Below the pieces are notes generated by a model that was not told the DNA's origin, did not search any database, and was given only the letters and a program-made list of their open reading frames with translations. Shown here in pieces: positions 42,521 to 51,478 of a DNA stretch of 64,000 bases (the first letter of the stretch is position 1; each line of letters begins with the position of its first letter). The position numbers and the translations under genes were made by a program. The DNA comes from Proteobacteria bacterium ST_bin12 (GTDB taxonomy: Bacteria; Pseudomonadota; Gammaproteobacteria; Burkholderiales; Methylophilaceae), in assembly GCA_002083635.1 (NCBI GenBank), contig MSXP01000004.1, forward strand, positions 203,505 through 267,504, given 5' to 3'.

Positions 42521-43264
42521 ATGAGCTTACCGAATGAACAGCCGCTTCACAAATTGCAATTTTATGTGACCACGCCATACAAATGCGGCTATCTGCCCAA
42601 TAAACTCGCGCAAAGCTTAATCGCATCACCGCAGCATTTGATTGATGCCAATATCTATAATGGGCTGATTACTCAAGGCTTTAGACGTAGCGGAAAATTT
42701 GCCTACAGACCGCATTGCGAAAATTGCCGCGCCTGCATTGCCGTGAGATTAGTATTAAGCGAATTTACACCAACCCGCAACCAAAAACGCGCCTATAAAC
42801 AGCATAGCGATTTAACCACTCAAATTTTACCGCTGCACTTCAATCAGCAACATTATGAGCTCTACGAAAGCTATCAATCGCTGCGCCACCAAGATGAAAC
42901 CGCCAGCGAAACAAGTACAGCACCAAAAGACGATGCTGAGCAGTACCGCCAATTTTTGTGCCAAAGCAACGTAGAATCTTTAATGATTGAATTTAAAGAC
43001 GCCAACAACCAAGTGAAAATAGTCAGCGTGATTGATATTGTGAAAGATGGCGTCTCAGCTGTTTACACTTTTTATGACGCGCTTGAGCCAAAAGCAAGCT
43101 ATGGAACGTACTCTATTATGTGGCTAGCAGAATGGACAAAAAGCTTGAATCTACCCTACTTATATTTGGGTTACTGGATACAAGACAGTCAAAAAATGGC
43201 TTATAAACAACAATTTAAACCGCAACAAAAGTTGATTGATGGTGAGTGGATGAACCACAACTAA
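42521..43264 (+). CDS. bpt: aspartate/glutamate leucyltransferase
   Basis: Transfers Leu to N-terminal Asp or Glu. The 247-residue product has the N-terminal ATE domain with HCENCRACIAVRLVLSEF (conserved Cys pair), and the C-terminal domain with YSIMWLAEWTKSLNLPYLY and YLGYWIQDSQKMAYKQQF. It is larger than some members owing to the segment ETASETSTAPKDDAEQ. The gene lies directly after aat and is followed 4 bp later by a hypothetical gene. Confidence 0.93.
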   Translation: MSLPNEQPLHKLQFYVTTPYKCGYLPNKLAQSLIASPQHLIDANIYNGLITQGFRRSGKFAYRPHCENCRACIAVRLVLSEFTPTRNQKRAYKQHSDLTTQILPLHFNQQHYELYESYQSLRHQDETASETSTAPKDDAEQYRQFLCQSNVESLMIEFKDANNQVKIVSVIDIVKDGVSAVYTFYDALEPKASYGTYSIMWLAEWTKSLNLPYLYLGYWIQDSQKMAYKQQFKPQQKLIDGEWMNHN

Positions 43265-43268
43265 AACA

Positions 43269-43916
43269 ATGAAATTAAACGAACCCCTAAGCACAGCAAA
43301 AACGCTAATAGCCACGTTATTACTATTATTACTTGCCGCTATTCTATACAGAGTTTGGGACTCAGACCTTGTTTATGGGTATAGAAAGCATTTTTCGTCT
43401 GATGATGTTATTCAATTGAATTTCAATGAATTAGACACTTTAACACCAGATGAGACTAAAGAAAAATTTCATATTAACTGGTGGTGTGGTTATGACAGTA
43501 ATCAATTTGGTGATTATTTTTGTGCGGACGAACTTAAGGGATGGAATAAGTCACCAGCAATACTAGTAGTTTTTTGGTACAAAAATAATAAGCTCAATAA
43601 TGCAAAAATTGATGCACCTTATTGGCATCACAGCAAATTTATAAAGCAAATTAAATCTGAATACGGCGAGCCAATAAGAAAATCTCAGCGTCTCGATTAT
43701 CTTAAAATTACTGAAAAAGTAGCATTACTTTTAATTTCAAAAGGTAAATATGGTGGTAGTAACAGCAAAATTAAATCCGAGGACTTAGCTATTTGGAAAC
43801 TAAAATCTGGTGCCTTGCTTGTTACGGAACTCGAACCTGGTCCTAATCCATTTTCATGGAATTCTTTATTATGGATTGGTCCAGAACAGGCCAAACATGG
43901 CGGATATTATCACTGA
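43269..43916 (+). CDS. hypothetical membrane-anchored protein
   Basis: The 215-residue product has one N-terminal membrane helix (KTLIATLLLLLLAAILYRVW) and a soluble domain rich in aromatic residues (FHINWWCGYDSNQFGDYFC, with two Cys that might pair, and FWYKNNKLNNAKIDAPYWHH). I recognise no domain. It is AT-rich compared with its neighbours and sits between bpt and tyrA in a position where I would not expect a gene in relatives. Confidence 0.6.
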   Translation: MKLNEPLSTAKTLIATLLLLLLAAILYRVWDSDLVYGYRKHFSSDDVIQLNFNELDTLTPDETKEKFHINWWCGYDSNQFGDYFCADELKGWNKSPAILVVFWYKNNKLNNAKIDAPYWHHSKFIKQIKSEYGEPIRKSQRLDYLKITEKVALLLISKGKYGGSNSKIKSEDLAIWKLKSGALLVTELEPGPNPFSWNSLLWIGPEQAKHGGYYH

Positions 43917-43976
43917 GCAAAATTTCTCGCCCCGCAAATGTTACAATCTCAACTGTTTACTGAAAATTAATCCGCT

Positions 43977-44873
43977 TTGAAAAAACTTGTTATCTTTGGT
44001 GTGGGCCTTATTGGCGGCTCTGTTGCATTGGCTTTAAAAAAAGCGGGTTTGGCTACGCATATTGTTGGCGTTGGTCGCACCGAAAAAAGCTTGAAAGAAG
44101 CACTAGATTTAGGTGTGATTGACTCAGGTGTAATAGATAGCGCAGAAACCAATATTGAAGCGGCTATTCAAGAGGCGGATTTGATATTAATTGCTGCGCC
44201 AGTTGCGCAAACTACCGCTATATTACAAAGCATTAAACCGCATTTAAATAAGCAAACCGTGATTACCGATGCAGGTAGTACCAAAGCGGATGTATTAGCA
44301 TGTGCCAAAATCGTTTTGGGAAGTCAGTTTAATCAATTTGTTGGTGGCCACCCTATTGCGGGCGCCGAAAAAAGTGGTGTTTCTGCGGCAATGCCTGATT
44401 TATATGTGGGCAAAAATGTCGTGTTAACACCCACCACTGAAACGAATGTAGATGGGGTGGCAAGCGTTACCAAACTATGGCAAGCATGTGGTGCCAATGT
44501 TTCCGAAATGAAGGCCGAAACGCATGATGGTATTTTTGCAGCCGTTAGCCATTTGCCGCATTTGTTGGCATTTGCCTTGGTAGACGATATTGCATCACGC
44601 CCAAACGCGGCGCAATTATTCAGCTTTGCGGCTAGCGGTTTTAGAGATTTCACGCGAATTGCAGGTAGCCACCCCGAAATGTGGCGCGATATTAGTTTAG
44701 CCAACAAAGCTGCTTTGTTGAGTGAGTTAACCGCTTACCAACTTGAATTAAGTCAATTAAAACAATTGCTTGAGCATGAAGATAGTGATGGCTTGCAAGC
44801 TTTGTTTGAGCGCGCCAGTGTGGCACGTAATAATTGGGCACGTGACAATTTAGCAAATAGCAAAACAAAATAA
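43977..44873 (+). CDS. tyrA: prephenate dehydrogenase
   Basis: Converts prephenate to 4-hydroxyphenylpyruvate with NAD in tyrosine synthesis. The 298-residue product has the dinucleotide-binding GVGLIGGSVALALKKAG at the N-terminus, ITDAGSTKADVL, GGHPIAGAEKSGVSAA and HLPHLLAFALVDDI. A local repeat GVIDSGVIDS occurs around residues 47-56. The start is a TTG at 43977 without an evident Shine-Dalgarno. It leads into aroA, the common betaproteobacterial order. Confidence 0.95.
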   Translation: MKKLVIFGVGLIGGSVALALKKAGLATHIVGVGRTEKSLKEALDLGVIDSGVIDSAETNIEAAIQEADLILIAAPVAQTTAILQSIKPHLNKQTVITDAGSTKADVLACAKIVLGSQFNQFVGGHPIAGAEKSGVSAAMPDLYVGKNVVLTPTTETNVDGVASVTKLWQACGANVSEMKAETHDGIFAAVSHLPHLLAFALVDDIASRPNAAQLFSFAASGFRDFTRIAGSHPEMWRDISLANKAALLSELTAYQLELSQLKQLLEHEDSDGLQALFERASVARNNWARDNLANSKTK

Positions 44874-44890
44874 ATCAAAGAATATCGTTA

Positions 44891-46171
44891 ATGGAACAAC
44901 TTACCCTACCCGCCGCCATCCAAGCACAAGGCAGCATCATCTTACCCGGCTCTAAAAGTATATCGAACCGCACTTTATTGCTGGCAGCGCTGGCAAATGG
45001 CGTTACCGAAATTCATGATTTATTAGATTCAGACGACACCAGCCGCATGCTGGAATCGTTGGCGATATTGGGCGTTAATTGTGAAAATTTAGCCAAAAAT
45101 ACTTGGCGTGTTACTGGTTGCAAAGGTGATTTCCCTAATAAAAAAGCCGATTTATTTTTAGGTAATGCGGGCACGGCCTTTAGGCCATTAACTGCCGCAT
45201 TGGCATTTTCAAATGGCCATTACCATTTAAGCGGTGTGCCTCGCATGCATGAAAGACCGATTGGTGACTTAGTCAATGCCCTACGTCAAGCTGGCGCTGT
45301 TATTGAATATGTAGCCAATGATGGATTTCCGCCCCTTAATATTTCACCAGCCTCCTTAGATTTAACTAAGCCGATTCAAATTCGCGGTGATGTTTCTAGC
45401 CAGTTTTTAACAGCGCTACTAATGGCTTTACCTTTAAGCGGCCAAGAAGCGACGATTGAAGTGATTGGTGAACTGATTTCAAAACCCTATATTGAAATCA
45501 CACTTAATTTGATGTCTAGATTTGGTGTGCATGTTCAAAGGGATGGATGGCAACAATTCACGATTCCAGCAAACTGCCAGTATGTAAGCCCTAAAACAAT
45601 ATTTGTTGAAGGTGACGCTTCAAGTGCGTCTTACTTCTTAGCCGCTGGCGCAATTGGCGGTGACATCCAAGTTGAGGGTTTAGGCAAAAATAGTATTCAA
45701 GGTGATGTGCTTTTTGCGGATGCCATTGAACTGATGGGAGGCAAAATTAGCTATGGCGAAAACCATATTCAATCGCAGAAGGCTCATCAAATTAAAGCCA
45801 TTGATTTAGATTGCAACCATATCCCAGATGCTGCAATGACCTTAGCAATATTGGCTTTATTCGCAGAGGGTACAACAACTTTACGCAATATCGCTAGCTG
45901 GCGCGTAAAAGAAACCGATCGTTTAACTGCAATGGCAACCGAATTACGCAAAGTGGGTGCTACCATTATTGAAAGTGCAGATTATTTAACGATTACGCCA
46001 CCAACACAGTTAACACCAAACGCCGTAATTGACACTTATGACGATCACCGCATGGCGATGTGTTTTTCATTAGTCAGTTTAGGCGGTGTGCCGATTACCA
46101 TTAACGACCCAAAATGCGTGAATAAAACATTCCCTAATTATTTTGATGAGTTTAAAAAGCTGGTCAGCTAG
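44891..46171 (+). CDS. aroA: 3-phosphoshikimate 1-carboxyvinyltransferase (EPSP synthase)
   Basis: Sixth step of the shikimate pathway. The 426-residue product has PGSKSISNRTLLLAALANG (Lys and Arg for phosphate), GNAGTAFRPLTAALAFSNG, the RMHERPIGDLVNALRQAGA stretch, EGDASSASYFLAAGA and the C-terminal DDHRMAMCFSL. The alanine following GNAGT and the proline in RPLTAAL match the class I, glyphosate-sensitive pattern; that is an inference. cmk lies downstream, with a small minus-strand gene between. Confidence 0.97.
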   Translation: MEQLTLPAAIQAQGSIILPGSKSISNRTLLLAALANGVTEIHDLLDSDDTSRMLESLAILGVNCENLAKNTWRVTGCKGDFPNKKADLFLGNAGTAFRPLTAALAFSNGHYHLSGVPRMHERPIGDLVNALRQAGAVIEYVANDGFPPLNISPASLDLTKPIQIRGDVSSQFLTALLMALPLSGQEATIEVIGELISKPYIEITLNLMSRFGVHVQRDGWQQFTIPANCQYVSPKTIFVEGDASSASYFLAAGAIGGDIQVEGLGKNSIQGDVLFADAIELMGGKISYGENHIQSQKAHQIKAIDLDCNHIPDAAMTLAILALFAEGTTTLRNIASWRVKETDRLTAMATELRKVGATIIESADYLTITPPTQLTPNAVIDTYDDHRMAMCFSLVSLGGVPITINDPKCVNKTFPNYFDEFKKLVS

Positions 46172-46184
46172 GACTTAAAGCTAA

Positions 46185-46409
46185 TTAGTGCAAGTGCAAC
46201 CAGCCTAAATTAATCGCTTTGGCATAGCTTTCTGGGTTGTTTTGCTCAAAATTTTTCCACGCTCTTTCGTGAAAATAAAAAACAACGGTATTACAAGCTG
46301 GCTCAATCACCGCTAATAAGCCGCCCACTAAAGCGCTGCCCGTTAATAAATATCCCACCGTAAAAGCAACGCTAAAGTGTAAAATTGCAAATGAAATTGT
46401 TTTAGCCAT
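46185..46409 (-). CDS. DUF2061 small membrane protein
   Basis: The 74-residue product has two membrane helices (SFAILHFSVAFTVGYLLTGS and VGGLLAVIEPACNTVVFYFH) and ends in HERAWKNFEQN, the pattern of DUF2061. The function is unknown. It is the only minus-strand gene in the otherwise rightward tyrA-to-comEA run and is convergent with aroA. GGAGC is 10 nt upstream of its ATG. Confidence 0.82.
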   Translation of the reverse strand: MAKTISFAILHFSVAFTVGYLLTGSALVGGLLAVIEPACNTVVFYFHERAWKNFEQNNPESYAKAINLGWLHLH

Positions 46410-46499
46410 TTTGGGCTCCTTATGTTTGTAAAGCTATTATTGGCCTACTAATTTTTTTAATCCAATTCATTGTTAATATCTATTTGATAAGTTTTACTT

Positions 46500-47186
46500 A
46501 TGACTAGCAACTCTTCACTTTCAGTTATTCCAGTTATTGCAATTGACGGCCCTTCTGCCAGCGGCAAAGGCACTGTTGCACAATTAGTGGCTGAAAGATT
46601 AAATTTTCATTACCTCGATTCTGGCGCGCTATATCGAATAGTCGCTTTTGCGGCTTATAAAAATAATACTGCATGGAGCGACGCAGATAAGCTTGGCGAA
46701 TTAGCAAAAAGCTTGAAGATTGAGTTTAGCCAAAATGAAATCTATTTAAATGACGACCACATTACAGAAGCGGTAAGAAGCGAGGAAATGAGCCGAGGCG
46801 CATCTGAGGTGGCAATTCATCAGCCTGTGCGTAGCGCCTTAATGGATTTACAACGCTCTTTTCGCCAAGCGCCTGGATTGGTGGGTGACGGCCGCGATAT
46901 GGGCTCAGTCATTTTTAAAGATGCCATGCTTAAAATATTTTTAACCGCCTGCGTACAAGTTCGCGCTGAGCGTCGTTACAAACAGCTCATTAATAAAGGC
47001 TTAAGCGCTAATTACGAGAATATTTTAGCAGATTTGCAAAGTCGCGATGAGCGCGACAGCCAGCGTAGCGCCGCACCACTCATTCAAACTGCAGATGCAT
47101 TACTATTAGACACATCTCAACTCAACATTGAGCAGGCTATGCAATTCGTTTTAAATGCCTATCAAAAGTATCAATCAAAACATTAA
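46500..47186 (+). CDS. cmk: cytidylate kinase
   Basis: Phosphorylates CMP and dCMP with ATP. The 228-residue product has the P-loop IDGPSASGKGTVAQLVAERL at the N-terminus, HYLDSGALYRIVA, GDGRDMGSVIF and the lid-like RAERRYKQLINKG. It precedes rpsA, as in most proteobacteria. Confidence 0.97.
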   Translation: MTSNSSLSVIPVIAIDGPSASGKGTVAQLVAERLNFHYLDSGALYRIVAFAAYKNNTAWSDADKLGELAKSLKIEFSQNEIYLNDDHITEAVRSEEMSRGASEVAIHQPVRSALMDLQRSFRQAPGLVGDGRDMGSVIFKDAMLKIFLTACVQVRAERRYKQLINKGLSANYENILADLQSRDERDSQRSAAPLIQTADALLLDTSQLNIEQAMQFVLNAYQKYQSKH

Positions 47187-47225
47187 AAAATAATATTAAT
47201 TCAATGCAAAAAGTGTATTAAGTCA

Positions 47226-47254
47226 TTGAACACATACTATTTTTTGTGTAATAT
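47226..47254 (+). promoter_or_regulatory. sigma-70 promoter of rpsA
   Basis: TTGAAC (47226-47231), a 17-bp spacer and TAATAT (47249-47254) form a plausible promoter. Transcription would begin near 47262, just before the leader hairpins. Confidence 0.6.
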
Positions 47255-47265
47255 GTACGATTCGT

Positions 47266-47328
47266 GTTAAGTTTAAAACAACATTATTGTTGGCTTAACG
47301 TTTAATAACTGCCCCACTGCTAGGTGGG
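47266..47328 (+). promoter_or_regulatory. structured leader of rpsA
   Basis: Two hairpins follow the promoter: GTTAAG (47266-47271) with CTTAAC (47294-47299) plus an inner CAAC/GTTG, and CCCAC (47313-47317) with GTGGG (47324-47328). An AT-rich stretch with a T-run follows. Ribosomal protein S1 represses its own mRNA in E. coli through a structured leader, so a similar role is likely but unproven. Confidence 0.5.
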
Positions 47329-47392
47329 AACGCTTAATTAGTTTTTTTATTCAAAATATTGGTTAAGTAATTTTTTTAGGTATCCCAATTTA

Positions 47393-48913
47393 ATGGCTTC
47401 TACTTCTAACTCTACCCCATCATCGATGGAATCTTTCGCCGCGCTTTTTGAAGAAAGTTTGGCACGTCAGGAAATGCGTTCTGGTGAGGTAATCACCGCC
47501 GAGGTTGTATCGATTGATAACGATCACGTGATTGTTAACGCTGGCTTAAAATCTGAAAGCGTCATTGATGCTGCAGAATTCAAAAATGCTCAAGGTGAGC
47601 TTGAAGTGGCCGTTGGCGACTTCGTAAAAGTATGTATCGAAAAATTGGAAGATGGCTTTGGCTCTACACAACTTTCTCGCGAAAAAGCGAAGAAAATGGA
47701 AGCTTGGCTGGATTTAGAAGATGCCATGAACGAAGGCCGTGTAGTTAAAGGCTTTGTAAGCGGTAAAGTAAAAGGCGGATTGCGCGCTTCTGTAAACGGC
47801 ATTATGGCTTTCTTACCAGGTTCATTGGTTGATGTACGTTCTGTAAAAGACACTACACCATTCGAAAACAAAGAGTGGGATTTCAAAGTTATTAAACTTG
47901 ATCGCAAACGTAACAATATCGTGGTTTCTCGCCGTGCTGTAATGGAAGTCAGCATGGGGGCAGACCGTGAAGCGTTAATGGGTACATTGCAAGAAGGCGC
48001 AATCATTAAAGGTATTGTTAAAAACATTACTGATTACGGCGCATTCGTTGATTTGGGCGGCATTGATTGCTTGCTACACATTACCGATTTAGCATGGCGT
48101 CGCGTTAAGCACCCATCAGAAGTGCTAACAGTAGGTGAAGAAGTTGAAGCCAAAATCTTGAAATTCGATCAAGAGAAAAACCGTGTTTCATTAGGTATTA
48201 AACAATTAGGCGACGACCCATGGGTTGCATTAACTCGCCGTTACCCAGTAAGCACACGCCTGTTCGGTAAGGTTTCAAACATTACTGACTATGGCGCATT
48301 CGTTGAAGTAGAGCCAGGTATCGAAGGTTTGGTACACGTTTCAGAAATGGATTGGACCAACAAAAATATTCACCCAGGCAAAATCGCTCAGTTAGGCGAC
48401 GAAGTTGAAGTGATGATTCTTGAGATTGACGAAGATCGTCGTCGTTTATCCTTAGGTATGAAACAGTGTAAAGCCAATCCTTGGGATGACTTCTCTGCTA
48501 CACACGCTAAAAACGATAAAGTTTCTGGTCAAATCAAATCAATAACTGACTTTGGTGTGTTTATCGGCCTAGCTGGCGGTATTGATGGTTTAGTGCATTT
48601 ATCTGATTTATCTTGGACTCAAACTGGCGAAGAAGCGATTCGCAACTTCAAAAAAGGTGATGAGTTACAAGCCATTATTTTAGCAATCGATGTTGAGAAA
48701 GAGCGTATTTCTCTAGGTGTTAAACAGCTGACAGAAGATCCATCAGGTGCAACACCTTCATCATCTAGCGATGACAAAGCAGCAAAACCTAAAGCAAAAC
48801 CTGCTAAAACTAAAGCTGAAGATAGCTCAACTAAAGCAGCAGATGACGCAGCAGCAGCGGGTACAACTAACCTTGGCGCTTTATTAAAAGCAAAAATGGA
48901 TAGCAAGAAATAA
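47393..48913 (+). CDS. rpsA: 30S ribosomal protein S1, five-domain form
   Basis: S1 binds mRNA on the 30S platform. The 506-residue product has five S1 repeats at roughly residues 30-97, 117-183, 203-272, 288-358 and 375-445, aligning with domains 1-5 of E. coli S1. The sixth domain is missing: after SLGVKQLTEDP the chain turns into a Ser/Lys/Ala-rich low-complexity tail (about 60 residues) ending NLGALLKAKMDSKK, an ending I associate with betaproteobacterial S1 proteins. The ATG at 47393 opens MASTSNS... ; ihfB follows. Confidence 0.96.
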   Translation: MASTSNSTPSSMESFAALFEESLARQEMRSGEVITAEVVSIDNDHVIVNAGLKSESVIDAAEFKNAQGELEVAVGDFVKVCIEKLEDGFGSTQLSREKAKKMEAWLDLEDAMNEGRVVKGFVSGKVKGGLRASVNGIMAFLPGSLVDVRSVKDTTPFENKEWDFKVIKLDRKRNNIVVSRRAVMEVSMGADREALMGTLQEGAIIKGIVKNITDYGAFVDLGGIDCLLHITDLAWRRVKHPSEVLTVGEEVEAKILKFDQEKNRVSLGIKQLGDDPWVALTRRYPVSTRLFGKVSNITDYGAFVEVEPGIEGLVHVSEMDWTNKNIHPGKIAQLGDEVEVMILEIDEDRRRLSLGMKQCKANPWDDFSATHAKNDKVSGQIKSITDFGVFIGLAGGIDGLVHLSDLSWTQTGEEAIRNFKKGDELQAIILAIDVEKERISLGVKQLTEDPSGATPSSSSDDKAAKPKAKPAKTKAEDSSTKAADDAAAAGTTNLGALLKAKMDSKK

Positions 48914-49008
48914 ATAGCAGCAAAAAGCTAGTTTGATGTTAATCGATATTAATTTAAGACGTTTTTACGTTAGATAATTACAAGCTAAATTAAAGGCAAC
49001 TATAAGCC

Positions 49009-49293
49009 ATGACAAAATCAGAATTAATTAATTTATTAGCAGAGCGTTTTCCACAACTGGTTGTGAAAGACGCTGAGTTATCTGTTAAAGCCATCTTAGA
49101 TGCAATGACAGATAACTTATCAACTGGCGAGCGAATCGAAATTCGTGGCTTCGGTAGTTTTAGCTTAAATTACCGTCCGCCACGTTTGGGTCGCAATCCT
49201 AAAACTGGCAGCAAAGTGCAAGTACCTGCAAAACATGTGCCGCACTTTAAAGCCGGTAAAGAGTTGCGCGATCGCGTTGATTCAGCCACATAA
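49009..49293 (+). CDS. ihfB: integration host factor subunit beta
   Basis: Half of the IHF heterodimer that bends DNA sharply. The 94-residue product shows the HU/IHF fold with GFGSFSLNYRPPRLGRNPKTG, including the beta-arm with the intercalating Pro, and ends HFKAGKELRDRVDSAT. It sits after rpsA as usual and is followed by an intrinsic terminator, so the rpsA-ihfB unit ends here. Confidence 0.96.
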   Translation: MTKSELINLLAERFPQLVVKDAELSVKAILDAMTDNLSTGERIEIRGFGSFSLNYRPPRLGRNPKTGSKVQVPAKHVPHFKAGKELRDRVDSAT

Positions 49294-49332
49294 ATAGTTT
49301 TTAGTAGTCAATATTAAAAACGGCATTTGAAT

Positions 49333-49363
49333 AACGGTACTTAGAAATAAGTACCGTTTTTTT
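49333..49363 (+). terminator. intrinsic terminator of ihfB
   Basis: AACGGTACTTA / TAAGTACCGTT with a GAAA tetraloop and a long T-run. The perfect 11-bp stem is one of the best terminators in the window. Confidence 0.92.
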
Positions 49364-49453
49364 ACGTCCATATATACAGGCCTTAAAATTAGTCATTGTG
49401 CTTAAGCTTAGGTAAAATACGTTTAGATAAAACATAAAATAAATAGATAAATA

Positions 49454-50659
49454 ATGATGATTGAATTTGAATATTGGTGGCTTTTAGTGCTCCCGCTTTT
49501 TTTTACGCTCGGCTGGATAGCAGCGCGCGTGGATATTCGGCAATTATTGTCTGAATCCACCACCCTGCCAGCCGCCTATTTTAAAGGGCTTAACTTTTTA
49601 ATTGGCGACCAGCACGACAAAGCGGTTGAAGCATTCAGTGAAGCCGTACAAGCCAATAGCGATTCATTAGAATTACATTTTGCTTTGGGCAGTTTATTTA
49701 GACGCACAGGTGAAACCGACCGCGCTATTAATCTGCATGTCAATTTGCTGGATAAAAAAGAATTGACTGCGCCACAGCGTAACGCCGTAAAAGCAGAGCT
49801 GGCACAAGATTACTTAAAAGCAGGATTATTTGACCGTGCAGAAGAGTTATTTAAAGGCTTAGAAGACCAACGCTATAAACAACCCGCACTGCATGCTTTA
49901 CTCGAAATATACGTACGTGAGCGCGAATGGGCGCAAGCAATTTCTACTGCAACTGAATTAGAGCGATTGTCTGGCGTGCCTTTTAGAGTGGAGATTGCAC
50001 AGTATTACTGCGAATTAGCCATGAATTTCATCATCGCACAAAATGCAGACGCCGCGCATAGCCAGTTGGCTTTAGCATTAGATGCCAACAAAAACTGTAT
50101 TCGTGCCAATGTATTATTAGGCGAGATAGAAGCTAGCACAGGCCAGCATCAAACAGCTATTTCTTACTGGAAACGTATCGAGTTTCAGCAGCCAGAATAC
50201 TTAGGTTTAGTCGCAGGCAAAATGCTCAAAAGTTATCGTGCGTCTAATCAGCTAAAAGAAGGTTTAGCTCAATTAAATGCTTACATAGAAACGTATAAAT
50301 TATCCTCTTTGATGTCGGTTTTGTATGAAGCAACACTAGCTGAAGAAGGTGCTGAAAATGCCGCCAAATTAGCGCGAAATGAGTTAATCCGCCAACCCAG
50401 CTTGACGACGCTGGACCAATTGCTGCAAGCGCGCGCGATGGCAGATGATAATAGCTGTAATCAAGATGTGCAGCTGATGCAGCAAACTGTACGCAATGCG
50501 ATTGGTAACCGCGCGGCTTATCATTGTAATCAGTGCGGGTTTCGAGCTAAACAATATCACTGGCAATGCCCTGCTTGCAATGCATGGGAATCACTGCCTG
50601 CTGAACCTTCAGAAACCATTAGCCGCGAAATGACGGTCAAAAAATCCAATCAAAAATAA
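49454..50659 (+). CDS. lapB: lipopolysaccharide assembly protein B
   Basis: LapB (YciM) is an inner-membrane anchored TPR protein that regulates LpxC turnover. The 401-residue product has an N-terminal membrane helix (YWWLLVLPLFFTLGWIAARV), about nine TPR units (DKAVEAFSEAVQANSDSLEL, DRAEELFKGLEDQRYKQPAL) and a C-terminal rubredoxin-like zinc module with CNQCGF and CPACNAW. In many relatives a small lapA gene lies between ihfB and lapB; the 160-bp gap here holds only a terminator. pyrF follows 20 bp downstream. Confidence 0.92.
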   Translation: MMIEFEYWWLLVLPLFFTLGWIAARVDIRQLLSESTTLPAAYFKGLNFLIGDQHDKAVEAFSEAVQANSDSLELHFALGSLFRRTGETDRAINLHVNLLDKKELTAPQRNAVKAELAQDYLKAGLFDRAEELFKGLEDQRYKQPALHALLEIYVREREWAQAISTATELERLSGVPFRVEIAQYYCELAMNFIIAQNADAAHSQLALALDANKNCIRANVLLGEIEASTGQHQTAISYWKRIEFQQPEYLGLVAGKMLKSYRASNQLKEGLAQLNAYIETYKLSSLMSVLYEATLAEEGAENAAKLARNELIRQPSLTTLDQLLQARAMADDNSCNQDVQLMQQTVRNAIGNRAAYHCNQCGFRAKQYHWQCPACNAWESLPAEPSETISREMTVKKSNQK

Positions 50660-50679
50660 ATATTGATAAAGTTAAATAA

Positions 50680-51396
50680 ATGTCTGACTCAAAAATTCCC
50701 GATTCTAAAATCATCGTCGCGCTAGATTTTGCCGACTCTACCAATGTGCTAAATCTGGTTAATCAGCTAGACCCCAGCTTGTGTAAACTTAAAGTGGGCA
50801 AAGAACTATTTACTGCCGCAGGCCCGCAATTTGTTGAAAAATTAGTCGCTAAAAACTTTCAGGTTTTTTTAGATTTAAAGTTTCACGACATTCCGAATAC
50901 TGTGGCAAAAGCCTGCGAAGCAGCCAGCAACCTAGGTGTTTGGATGCTTAATGTGCATGCCAGCGGCGGGAAAGCCATGATGCAAGCAGCGCTTGAAGGC
51001 GTAGATAAAAGTCAACATAAGCCTTTCTTAATTGCTGTGACCGTATTGACTAGCATGGAGCAGGTAAATTTAATAGAAATAGGCGTTAATAATACTGTAG
51101 AGAATCAAGTACTTAACCTCTCAAAACTAACAAAATCGTCTGGATTGCATGGCGTTGTATGTTCTGCGCAAGAAGCAATATTATTAAAGCAGCATTTGCC
51201 ACAAGATTTTTTGTTGGTTACACCAGGAATTCGTCCCGCGACTGCCAGCAAAAACGACCAAACCCGCGTTCTCACGCCAGCACAAGCGCTGGCCGCCGGC
51301 GCAAGCTATCTGGTGATTGGCCGCCCCATCACGCAAGCTATCAAGCCTATAGACGCTTTAATTGCTATTCTTAGTGAAATTCAAATGTCGCACTAA
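50680..51396 (+). CDS. pyrF: orotidine 5'-phosphate decarboxylase
   Basis: Final step of UMP synthesis. The 238-residue product has IIVALDFADSTNVLNLVNQL and the catalytic D-K-x-x-D motif VFLDLKFHDIPNTVAKA, with LLVTPGIRPA and YLVIGRPITQA for phosphate binding. The group I length fits. It sits between lapB and the ComEA-like gene in a run typical of betaproteobacteria. Confidence 0.96.
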   Translation: MSDSKIPDSKIIVALDFADSTNVLNLVNQLDPSLCKLKVGKELFTAAGPQFVEKLVAKNFQVFLDLKFHDIPNTVAKACEAASNLGVWMLNVHASGGKAMMQAALEGVDKSQHKPFLIAVTVLTSMEQVNLIEIGVNNTVENQVLNLSKLTKSSGLHGVVCSAQEAILLKQHLPQDFLLVTPGIRPATASKNDQTRVLTPAQALAAGASYLVIGRPITQAIKPIDALIAILSEIQMSH

Positions 51397-51478
51397 ATAC
51401 TGGTTATTCATTCATTAAATTAGTACACTCACACTGTGGACTTTTAAGTCGCACATCATTTCAATTAGGAGAGAATAA

